A DNA stretch of 64,000 bases, from positions 1-64,000 of the forward strand of contig NZ_JBMPGS010000007.1 in NCBI RefSeq assembly GCF_049680855.1, read 5' to 3'. The notes under the pieces were generated by a model. The model did no database searches. It was not told the origin of the DNA and saw only the letters and a program-made list of their open reading frames with translations. How positions within the stretch are numbered: position 1 is the first letter of the stretch; the number at the start of each line of letters is the position of its first letter. Origin of the DNA: Salinimicrobium sp049680855 (lineage in GTDB: Bacteria; Bacteroidota; Bacteroidia; Flavobacteriales; Flavobacteriaceae). The translations under genes were made by a program, and so were the position numbers. Below, one piece after another: positions 43,976-52,900 of the stretch.

Positions 43976-45481
43976 TTATTTTCTTTCGGGTAAACCACGA
44001 GTTAACCAGCCTCTTCTGTTCGCTGTGGCCATCGCGTATGGAGTTATCCAGAACAACCCAAAGGTGTAGAATATACTATAGGAGTATGCCCATAAAGCTT
44101 CTGCAATATTGTATTTCTTAGCATAAAAAAAGGTGGGGAGACTGGAAAATATTAAAATGCTTAACAGCGTAGAACTTATAAATAAAACAGGATGTGAAAG
44201 TAACAAGATGATCATAATTAGGAACAGGGGATAGGCTGTTAACATTTGCATCCATTGGTTTAGTAGTAAAAGGCGGGTGCCAGATTTAGATCCGTTTCTA
44301 AAGGGTTTAAAAGCAAACTTAGACATCATGAGATTTTCACGCACGTTACTTCGTTCCCAGCGCGTAAACATTTTGTGAAGGCTGCTGAATTTCTCAGGAA
44401 TGTTTGTGAGTACAAAGGCATTGCGCTGAAACAACACGTGGTAACCTTGTTTTAAGATCATATTTGTCATGGCACGGTCCTCCCCAATATCTGTAGGCTG
44501 CCCCATAAAGGTCTGGTTGATCCATTCTGGCAAACAATTCATTACCGCTTTACTGCGATAAGCAGCTAAGGCTCCCGGGGTACATAATACAGATCCCAAA
44601 ACGCTTTGGGCAGAGCGTATGAACTCAAAACTGAAAACAAAACTTACATTCAGCATTCGGGGAATGATTGCTTTTTGATTATTTAGAACACGCACGTTTC
44701 CTGCAACTGCGCCACAATTTTCATTGGTTACGAAAGGAGAAACCAGGTTGCGCAAAGTGTCTTTTTCAACGATTGAATCACTATCTACGGTTACAAAAAC
44801 TTCTCCTGTAGCGAGCTTAAATCCGCGGTGGAGGGCATGACGCTTCCCTTGATTTTCTGGTTGCTGATATATAGAAACCCGGCTGCCAAGTTGCTCTTTG
44901 GCCTTTTTCATCCAGTCCCAGGTATCATCCTTACTACCATCGTCAATGGCGATCAATTGTAATTTTTCTTCTGGGTATTTACTGTTGACCAAACTTAGTA
45001 AAGTAGAATAAACTTGTTTTCCTTCATTATAAGCCGGAACGATGACGGTACAGGATGGTAATTCATCATCTGAAACAGATTCAACCGGTTTATATCGAAA
45101 GAACAATCTAGCAATATATGTTAAAAATCCTAGCCTGAATATGAGTAGAAAGCTGGTTAAAATCAGCAGGATTGTACCTGTCCAGGTGTTCATTTTGCTT
45201 AGATTCATTTCCTGAAATTCGGCCTGTAGCAAGTAAACCGAAAAAGATCCGCCGAGGAGTAAAAGAAACGTGGCCGCTAAAGTAAAAAAGTGCCGCTTTG
45301 TAAAAGTTGCTTTTTTATAATTACGGTCTACTTGTTCTTTTTCATATTCAGCTAAGGTTGTATCACCTGATTTTAGCGTGTTACCAACTTTAAATGTTTT
45401 ATCAGTAACGCAGGAGTGCAATTGAAATTCTTTTGTTGTCATATGTAGGTTGAGATTTATAATACTATTTCCCATATTCAA
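43976..45481 (-). CDS. processive family 2 glycosyltransferase (membrane; PgaC/HasA/NodC-like)
   Basis: 501 residues; an internal ATG at 45442 is an alternative start. Two N-terminal transmembrane helices (about 60-85 and 95-118), a GT2 domain (about 140-370) with PAYNEGKQVYS, IDDGSKDDTW, the metal-binding VDSDS, GEDRAMTNMIL, and the RW motif in FTRWERSNVRE, then three or four C-terminal helices. This is the architecture of synthases that extrude beta-linked polysaccharides (N-acetylglucosamine polymer, hyaluronan, cellulose-like). The polymer is unknown. No deacetylase or export genes are beside it. Confidence 0.9.
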   Translation of the reverse strand: MNMGNSIINLNLHMTTKEFQLHSCVTDKTFKVGNTLKSGDTTLAEYEKEQVDRNYKKATFTKRHFFTLAATFLLLLGGSFSVYLLQAEFQEMNLSKMNTWTGTILLILTSFLLIFRLGFLTYIARLFFRYKPVESVSDDELPSCTVIVPAYNEGKQVYSTLLSLVNSKYPEEKLQLIAIDDGSKDDTWDWMKKAKEQLGSRVSIYQQPENQGKRHALHRGFKLATGEVFVTVDSDSIVEKDTLRNLVSPFVTNENCGAVAGNVRVLNNQKAIIPRMLNVSFVFSFEFIRSAQSVLGSVLCTPGALAAYRSKAVMNCLPEWINQTFMGQPTDIGEDRAMTNMILKQGYHVLFQRNAFVLTNIPEKFSSLHKMFTRWERSNVRENLMMSKFAFKPFRNGSKSGTRLLLLNQWMQMLTAYPLFLIMIILLLSHPVLFISSTLLSILIFSSLPTFFYAKKYNIAEALWAYSYSIFYTFGLFWITPYAMATANRRGWLTRGLPERK

Positions 45482-45560
45482 GATGAAGCCTTCAAGACTT
45501 ATATCAATTTGGGACTATTTTCGGGAGTGGGAAAGCCAAATATTATACCGTAGTGATAGA

Positions 45561-45585
45561 GCACTTAAAATGGCATTTTTAGTAC
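45561..45585. repeat. intergenic hairpin, TAAAATGGCATTTTT core
   Basis: GCACT/AGTAC (one mismatch) around TAAAATG-G-CATTTTT, between two minus-strand genes, about 160 bases after the stop of the upstream unit. Member of the recurrent hairpin family. Confidence 0.5.
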
Positions 45586-45745
45586 ATTTTAATGGGGAAA
45601 CAGTTGTGTGCAGCGAAAATTGTTGTGGAATTAATCCACAATAATAAGTATAAAAGAAGTTCTTTAGAGGTAAAGGTTAGAAGGATATAAGTTTCTTGCA
45701 GAAATAAGAGAAATGGAGATCAAAAAAAGGTTGTAGAAATTTTCT

Positions 45746-46099
45746 TTATAGCAATCCTCTGGAAATAGTTCTAGAAGCTATTTGAACAAATAATTCCACC
45801 ACTTTAGCAGCCTTTTCAATTGCCCTGGCGACACCCGCAAGTTTTTGGGCTTTGTGCTCTATCTTTTCTGCCAGATCATTGAGTAAAACAGCATCCTTAG
45901 CAATTTCAGAAAGCATTTGGTCTGTTTTTAAGCGAATGATGGATCGTTCAATATTTCTAAGCAGAATAGCTGTTTTCTCCAGTTCCAGTCTTTCATCAGG
46001 AGAAAGATCTTTTATTGACCTGGCATTTTCTATAATTTCCATAGCGTCCACTAACACGTCCAGGGTTTTAATTTTTTCATCGTTCATTCTCTTATCCAT
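45746..46099 (-). CDS. helical hypothetical protein, 117 residues
   Basis: The start overlaps the upstream lipoprotein gene end by 8 bases; an alternative ATG at 46087 removes the overlap. The product is almost entirely alpha-helical and charged (TLDVLVDAMEIIENARSIKDLSPDERLELEKTAILL), with a more hydrophobic C-terminal helix (AAKVVELFVQIASRTI). No family recognised. Tight coupling suggests that it works with the lipoprotein encoded just before it. Confidence 0.6.
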   Translation of the reverse strand: MDKRMNDEKIKTLDVLVDAMEIIENARSIKDLSPDERLELEKTAILLRNIERSIIRLKTDQMLSEIAKDAVLLNDLAEKIEHKAQKLAGVARAIEKAAKVVELFVQIASRTISRGLL

Positions 46100-47000
46100 T
46101 TAAAGATTCAATTTCCATTATGGTCTTTCTGATGGCCAGAACCTGTTGTTGAAAATCCTGAAGCTCTTTTATAGTCTCCCTAATTCTATGTTTTTGCTGA
46201 ATTACCTGAAGTAGCTTTCTGTGTGTCTCCCGAAGCTCTTTGGTTGCTTCTATTGTCTGCTCCTGTAGTAACTTCGTGTTCTTTAATTTGTCCTTTAAGT
46301 TGAGATAATCTTTTTGAGAGTTAAATGTATTAGATTCGGTTTGTTGTAGATAGGTGAGGTAATCCCTGCGAATCATCCTTTCCTCGTGCACAATAAGTTC
46401 TTCAATTGTGGCAGATTGTAAATAATCAAGAAGGTTAGTAGTCATGACTGCGACAAGGCTGTCTGCCTCGACAACAAATCGTTTAATATTTTTAGCCTGT
46501 TTGCTTTTAATGTACTGCCTGCTTCCTGAAAAAATTAATTGGTTGAGTATATTTCCTATTCCTGTGGGAAGTTGTGTAGTATGGTCTAAAGAATTGTAGA
46601 GGGTTACGAGAGAATCGAGACCTGTTCCAAAACCGGCTGCATACTTTTCTGTGCTTTCAATGGGGTCTTTAGAAGATAGAAGGACAAGAGATTGCGCATA
46701 TCTATCAATTATTCTGAAGGTAACATCAATTTTTTGAGAGACCGCATAATTATATTCTTTTTGGCTGAAGATATTGTCTAATTCGGTAATATGTAACTGC
46801 GGATCTTCTAAAGTACTGGCGTAGTAAAGCCCCCGTGTCAACCTGATGTCTGCAAGTTCTGTCATAATTTTAGCCGGGTAAGCTGAAAATTCTTCCGTGG
46901 TTTTTCCAAATTCATTAACCGCTGCTATCTGCGAAGTTGTTAGGGTGGAACATGCTCCAGGCAGGAACAGGAGAAAAATAATGTATAGAAAGTTTTTCAT
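46092..47000 (-). CDS. coiled-coil lipoprotein of unknown function
   Basis: 302 residues. A lipoprotein signal peptide with lipobox LPGAC (Cys 17) is followed by a long helical protein. The middle region (about 100-190) has LDSLVTLYNSLDHTTQLPTGIG; the C-terminal third (about 215-300) is coiled coil (LKDKLKNTKLLQEQTIEATKELRETHRKLLQVIQQKHRIRE). No enzymatic motif. It probably sits on the periplasmic face of a membrane as a structural or scaffold component. First gene of a two-gene overlapping operon. Confidence 0.65.
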   Translation of the reverse strand: MKNFLYIIFLLFLPGACSTLTTSQIAAVNEFGKTTEEFSAYPAKIMTELADIRLTRGLYYASTLEDPQLHITELDNIFSQKEYNYAVSQKIDVTFRIIDRYAQSLVLLSSKDPIESTEKYAAGFGTGLDSLVTLYNSLDHTTQLPTGIGNILNQLIFSGSRQYIKSKQAKNIKRFVVEADSLVAVMTTNLLDYLQSATIEELIVHEERMIRRDYLTYLQQTESNTFNSQKDYLNLKDKLKNTKLLQEQTIEATKELRETHRKLLQVIQQKHRIRETIKELQDFQQQVLAIRKTIMEIESLNG

Positions 47001-47274
47001 TTCTTAATAATAAGCAATCCGGTTATATGAGCAACATGCACTTTAGTTGTAAATGACTGAATTCTAAATTAATACATTTGTCGCTATTTCATGAAGAGGA
47101 CAGGTTGAAATTTTTCAGTTCCAAGATATTTCATCAAGGATTGTTAGAGGAGGACACGAGAAAAACTTGAAAAATTGTCTTCGCAATTGCACAATTATAT
47201 ATAATAAAATTAATACTTTAAATAACCTTCTGCTTTACAAATAGTTATACGTGTGTTACTAATTCATACCAGTC

Positions 47275-47415
47275 GTGAAAGGAGAAATAAATTCACTTAC
47301 AGATGAACAAGCGCAACACGCATTATTAAGAATTTATGAGCTGTTAGTTTTAGAGAATACTTTTTCCAACAGTTGGGTACGAAATGCAAAAATTACAAGG
47401 TCAAATATTTTATGA
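47275..47415 (+). CDS. possible 46-residue protein or gene remnant (GTG start)
   Basis: GTG 47275 to TGA 47415. The translation begins MKGEINSLTDEQAQHALLRIYELLVLENT, a balanced amphipathic-helix composition uncommon in random AT-rich DNA. The second half looks less ordered. It may be a very small protein or the 5' remnant of a longer gene. No family recognised; located 87 bases before the catalase gene. Confidence 0.35.
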   Translation: MKGEINSLTDEQAQHALLRIYELLVLENTFSNSWVRNAKITRSNIL

Positions 47416-47501
47416 ATCCTCTGTTTTTGTTTAACACTTCCTTTGCAGTAATTTTTGATAGATTAATTTAATTTTCTTGTTGAATTTAATCAAAATAAGT
47501 G

Positions 47502-49634
47502 ATGAAAGAAAAGGGAGAAAAGCCTTCAAAAAAGATAGAAGATTTAAAGAAAAATACTTCTGATCCTAAGGGTAAGAAAATGACCACCAATCAGGGGTTA
47601 AAGGTAAACGACACAAATAATTCCTTAAAGGCAGGAGAACGTGGAGCGACTTTATTAGAAGATTTTATTTTAAGGGAAAAAATAACACATTTTGACCACG
47701 AACGTATTCCAGAACGTATCGTACATGCCCGCGGAAGTGGAGCCCATGGTATATTCGAGTTATATGAGAGCCAGGAGAAATATACAAAAGCCGGGATCTT
47801 TACCGATACTTCAAGAAAAACACCTGTATTCGTGAGGTTTTCTACAGTTGCAGGTTCTAAGGGTTCGGCAGATCTTGCCCGTGATGTAAGAGGTTTTTCT
47901 ACTAAATTTTATACAGAAGAAGGCATTTTTGACCTTGTAGGTAACAATATGCCCATCTTTTTTATTCAGGATGCAATGAAATTTCCAGACCTTATTCATT
48001 CTGTAAAGCCGGAACCGGACAGGGAAATACCACAGGCGGCTTCAGCTCATGATACTTTTTACGATTTTGTTTCGCATACTCCGGAAACGATGCATAATCA
48101 AATATGGTTGATGAGTGACCGCGCTATTCCAAGAAGTTTTAGAATGATGGAAGGTTTTGGTATCCATACCTTTAGACTTGTAAATGCTGAAGGAAAATCG
48201 CATTTTGTAAAATTCCATTGGAAACCTTTGTTAGGAGTAAAATCTGTAACCTGGGACGAAGCAGTTAAAATTCATGGCGCCGATACAGATTTCCACAGGA
48301 GAGACCTTTGGGATGCTATAGAAGCAGGGCAGTATCCTGAGTGGGAATTAGGTTTTCAAATAGTTCCTGAAGAAGATGAACATAAATTTGATTTTGACCT
48401 TTTGGATCCTACGAAGTTGATTCCGGAAGAAATGGTACCGGTGAAACGTGTAGGTAAGATGACGCTCAACCGAAACCCAGATAATTTCTTCGCAGAAACC
48501 GAACAGGTGGCTTTCCATCCCGGACATTTAGTACCTGGAATTGACTTTACGAATGATCCATTGTTACAAGGGCGTTTATTTTCTTATACCGATACACAAT
48601 TATCCAGACTTGGAAGCCCTAATTTTAACGAGATTCCAATTAATCGTCCAATAAATGAAATACACAACAATCAGCGCGATGCACATATGCGAATGACTGT
48701 GAATAAAGGTAAAACTGCCTATTTTCCTAATTCCATTGGAGGAGGATGTCCACACCTTGCAAAGATAGCCGAAGGTGGATTTAGCCATTATGAAGAGCGA
48801 ATAGATGCCAGGAAAATAAGGGAGCGGAGTGAAAGTTTTAATGACCACTTTTCTCAACCGGCAATGTTCTATCGCAGTTTGACCGATCATGAACAGGAGC
48901 ATGTGGTACAGGCTTATTCCTTTGAATTGGGTAAATGTACCTATGATCATATAAAACAGCGAATGCTGTACATTCTTGCTCAAATTGATGAAACACTGGC
49001 AGCAAAGGTTTCTTCAAATCTTGGGATGGAAATTCCGGAAGAAATTGACCAGCCTATAAATCAAGCAATAGGAGCCGATGCAGATGTTCAAAAGCATCAA
49101 CCAGGTCCTAAAAAGAATTACCTGGAAAAATCTAAAGCTTTAAGCCAGGAATTTCTCCCTTCAGAAGGTATAGCGACACGAAAAATTGCTGTACTTGCTG
49201 GAGATGGTTTTAGTGAAAGTGATTACAACAAAATGGAAAAACCATTGGAAGAAGCTGGCGCAATGGTACAGATCGTGGGTGTGCATGGTGGTACCATAAA
49301 ATGTGATAAAGGAGATTCTCATAAAGTGGCACATGCATTAATGACGACAGAAAGTGTGGTTTTTGACGCTCTATACATTCCAGGAGGCAAGGAGAGTGTC
49401 GATGCACTTAAAAAACAGGCCAAGGCTAAAAAATTTATAAATGAAGCATTAAAACATTGCAAGGCGATCGCTCTAGATTCTGAAGCCGAAGAACTTTTTG
49501 ACTCAACTTATGGCAAAGATTTTAAAGATGATGAAGCGGTATGTATAAACGAGGATCCAAAGAAGTTTATAAATGCCATTAGTAAGCACCGTAACTGGAA
49601 AAGAGAAAAAGCCGCTATGGAAATTCCAGCTTAA
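47502..49634 (+). CDS. katE: large-subunit (clade 2) catalase with C-terminal amidotransferase-like domain
   Basis: 710 residues; ATG 47502 is preferred to a GTG one codon upstream. The catalase core has catalytic H75 in RIVHARGSGAHG, Asn in VGNNMPIFFIQDA, and the proximal heme-ligand Tyr in LFSYTDTQLSRLG. Residues about 555-705 form a DJ-1/PfpI-like domain (KIAVLAGDGFSESDYNKMEKPLEEAG, YIPGGKESVDALK), diagnostic of HPII-type enzymes. It converts hydrogen peroxide to water and oxygen, usually in stationary phase or stress. Monocistronic, with its own terminator. Confidence 0.96.
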   Translation: MKEKGEKPSKKIEDLKKNTSDPKGKKMTTNQGLKVNDTNNSLKAGERGATLLEDFILREKITHFDHERIPERIVHARGSGAHGIFELYESQEKYTKAGIFTDTSRKTPVFVRFSTVAGSKGSADLARDVRGFSTKFYTEEGIFDLVGNNMPIFFIQDAMKFPDLIHSVKPEPDREIPQAASAHDTFYDFVSHTPETMHNQIWLMSDRAIPRSFRMMEGFGIHTFRLVNAEGKSHFVKFHWKPLLGVKSVTWDEAVKIHGADTDFHRRDLWDAIEAGQYPEWELGFQIVPEEDEHKFDFDLLDPTKLIPEEMVPVKRVGKMTLNRNPDNFFAETEQVAFHPGHLVPGIDFTNDPLLQGRLFSYTDTQLSRLGSPNFNEIPINRPINEIHNNQRDAHMRMTVNKGKTAYFPNSIGGGCPHLAKIAEGGFSHYEERIDARKIRERSESFNDHFSQPAMFYRSLTDHEQEHVVQAYSFELGKCTYDHIKQRMLYILAQIDETLAAKVSSNLGMEIPEEIDQPINQAIGADADVQKHQPGPKKNYLEKSKALSQEFLPSEGIATRKIAVLAGDGFSESDYNKMEKPLEEAGAMVQIVGVHGGTIKCDKGDSHKVAHALMTTESVVFDALYIPGGKESVDALKKQAKAKKFINEALKHCKAIALDSEAEELFDSTYGKDFKDDEAVCINEDPKKFINAISKHRNWKREKAAMEIPA

Positions 49635-49667
49635 TTAAAAAGTTAAGAGACATCATTAGAAATCAGC

Positions 49668-49705
49668 AAGGGTTCAATTCTACCAAATTGGACCCTTCTT
49701 TTTTT
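49668..49705 (+). terminator. rho-independent terminator of katE
   Basis: AAGGGTTCAATT/AATTGGACCCTT hairpin (one mismatch, 6-base loop) followed by seven T residues, 33 bases after the katE stop. Confidence 0.9.
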
Positions 49706-49927
49706 AGAGAGAGGTTATATAAATTTGGCAGAAAATGAATAATAACGCTAATTAACCTATGGTCAATAGTTATAGTTGAATTATGAAAAAAATGAGGAAG
49801 ATTGTTTCCGATTTGTAGAAAGCCTTGTATTGGACTACGCTTTTAAAAATGAATTTTGAGCATCCTTTTCTGAAAATCCAGGATAAGCCTTATTATCTGC
49901 TTATATTTAATTATTTAAAAAGCCTAT

Positions 49928-52900
49928 ATGCGCATCATTAATGCACACCAGAATAATCTCAAAAACATAAGCTTAAACATTCCTGACAATCAATTAATTG
50001 TAGTGACCGGATTATCCGGATCTGGGAAGTCATCTCTGGCAATGGATGTCATTGCTAATGAAGGCTATCGCTACTACCTCGAAAGTATGCCGGCATATCA
50101 TCAACAAAACGGGCAGTTAATACCCACTGCTGAAGTGGATGCTATAGAAGGTCTTCCCCCTGTGATAAAGGTGGAGCAGTCAAAAAGATTCCAGTCCATA
50201 AATGCCACTTTTGGAACACTTTCAGAACTTTCAGCAGTTTTTAGAATCCTGTTTGCCCGGTATTCTGGTGAGGAAACCATGAGCAAATCATTATTTTCTT
50301 TCAATCATCCAAAAGGAGCATGTGAACGTTGCCGCGGAATTGGGGAGGCGGAATATATCGATCTTGATAAGTTAATTGGTGATGAAAATAGAACGCTTAG
50401 AGAAGGAGCAATTACCACCACCTTGCCTAATGGCTATATTGTCTATTCCCAAATTACTGTAGAAGAATTGAATAAAGTTTGTGAAGCACACAATTTTAAT
50501 GTTGATATCCCGTGGAAGGAGCTGTCTGCTGAACAAAAGGAGGTGATCTTAAATGGAAGCGATCGTATTAAGGTTTTTTATGGAAAACATAGCATAGAAT
50601 CACGTTTAAGATGGAAAGGTCTTAAAGCAAAACCTCGTGAAGAGGGCTTTTATAAAGGAATACTTCCAATTATGTCCAATATATTAAGACTGGATCGCAA
50701 TGCTAATATTCTGAAATTTGCCAGTTCCAGCATTTGTCCGCGTTGTAAGGGGGCACGAATTAAAGAGGAACATCTGAAGTTTGTTTGGAAAGGGTTAAAT
50801 TTTAAGGAATGGATGGATCTTCCTTTAAATGAACTGTACGAAAGGTTGAAAAGTCTGGAGGTGACGACCGGTGAAAAGGTATTGGTAGAAAAAATTTCCA
50901 CCCAATTGTTCGACCTGATACATTTGGGAATGGAAGATTACCGGCTAAGCACACCCAGTACAGCCATTTCTTCCGGCGATGGCCAGCGCATTAAATTGAT
51001 TAGGCAGGTAAATAGCAGTTTGCAGGGAATTCTTTATGTTTTTGATGAACCTTCCATTGGTTTATCTGAAAATTATCAGGTGTATTTACGCAATATTCTA
51101 CGTCGATTGATTAGCCGTGGAAATACTGTAATGGTGGTAGAGCACGATCTGGATTTTATTCGCTCTGCAGACTGGATTATTGAACTGGGGCCTAAAGCGG
51201 GTATAAATGGGGGAGAAGTTATTTTTAATGGAAGGATACAAAAATTTTTGAATTCCAAAGACCTGATAAGCCCCACTTTAGCTGAATTAAAAAATGAAAA
51301 ATTTAATTCTCAAAAACAAGAGAAAATTGCTTCAGCTGAATCATTTCAACCTGAGTTAGGAGAATTGATTATTGTGAGCAGGAAAACACCTCAAATACTA
51401 CAAAATATTTCAGAATATGTTGAAAAAGAGGGATTGAATTTACAGGCTGTGTCCGATCAGCCTATTGGAAAAACCCCTAGAAGTAATCCTGCGACCTATA
51501 CCGGCCTGGCTGATAGAATTCGTGATCTTTTAGCGAAATCTCCTGAAGCAAAATCTCTGGAATTATCAAAAGGAGCCTTTTCTTTCAATAATAAAAGTGG
51601 AAGATGTGGAACCTGTGAAGGAGCAGGAGTCATTACGCTTTCCATGAATGTTATGGGCAGCATTAATCAGGTTTGTCCCCATTGCAATGGAAAACGCTTT
51701 AAGCCAAAAGTACTTGAGGTACATTGGAATCACAAGAATATTGTACAGATATATGATTTAAGCCTTTCTGAAGCATTTGAATTTTTTTCAGAGGAAAAGA
51801 AAATCAGAAGAATCCTGTCTTTAATGCTTCAGCTTGGACTGGGGTATATTAAACTTGGTCAACCCTCCAATACTTTATCTGGTGGAGAAGCGCAGCGCAT
51901 TAAACTCACCAAACATTTTGCAAAACAATCCAAAAGGACTCTTTTGGTGCTGGAAGAGCCCGCAATTGGATTGCATCAGCAAAATGTGAGGCAGCTTCTT
52001 AGAGCTTTGCATGAACTAAAAAAACAGACTGGAGGCATTATTTGTTTTGAAAATCATCCGCTATTTCAAAACTCCTGCGACAGCCTTGTGGTGAATTCAC
52101 CTAAAGGCTGGAAAACAGAAAAAAAGGAGATGAAAGGTGAGCCAAAGGACAAGATTTTTATAAAAGGGGCCAGAACGCATTACCTTAAAGGGCTGGATAT
52201 AGCTTTTCCTAAAAACCAATTATCTGTAATCACAGGAATTTCCGGTTCGGGTAAATCATCCTTATTAATTGATACGCTTCATGGCTATGGCCTGCAGGAA
52301 ATGGTCAAACAATTTTCAAGCTATCAACAATCGCGGGTAGGGGTGAATTTTCAATTTGAGGTGGACCATATAGAAGGCCTTAGTCCAACAGCTTGTATTA
52401 CCAGAAAAGTGAAAAATTATACGCAGCGTTCAGATATTGCTAAGCAAACAGGAATAGATAAAATTCTACGTTTTGCTTTCTCCCGAAAAGCAAAGTATGA
52501 AGGTAAAGAATTATCTGCGAGCCATTTTTCTAATAGTCATGAACTAGGAAAATGTGCGGTTTGCGACGGGAAGGGCCAGGAATTGCTGCCAGATCTGAAT
52601 AAAATAGTGCCAGATCAGGAAAAAAGTATTGCCAATGGACTCTTTGAACATAATAAAGCCCTTGCCTATTATGGCCAGGCGGGAGGTCAATACATGGCGA
52701 TTGCCAGGGAAGTAGGCCAAGTTTATGGATTTGATCTGGAAACACCATTTAAAGAGCTAACTGAAAAACAAAAAAATGTTCTGTTATTCGGAGCAGGCGA
52801 AGAAGTATGGATAACCAGCTGGAAATTTCAAACTAAAACCCGTGAAGGTATTCAGGAAGTAAGAATGCCGTGGGAAGGGCTTTTCTCTTATATACAAGAA

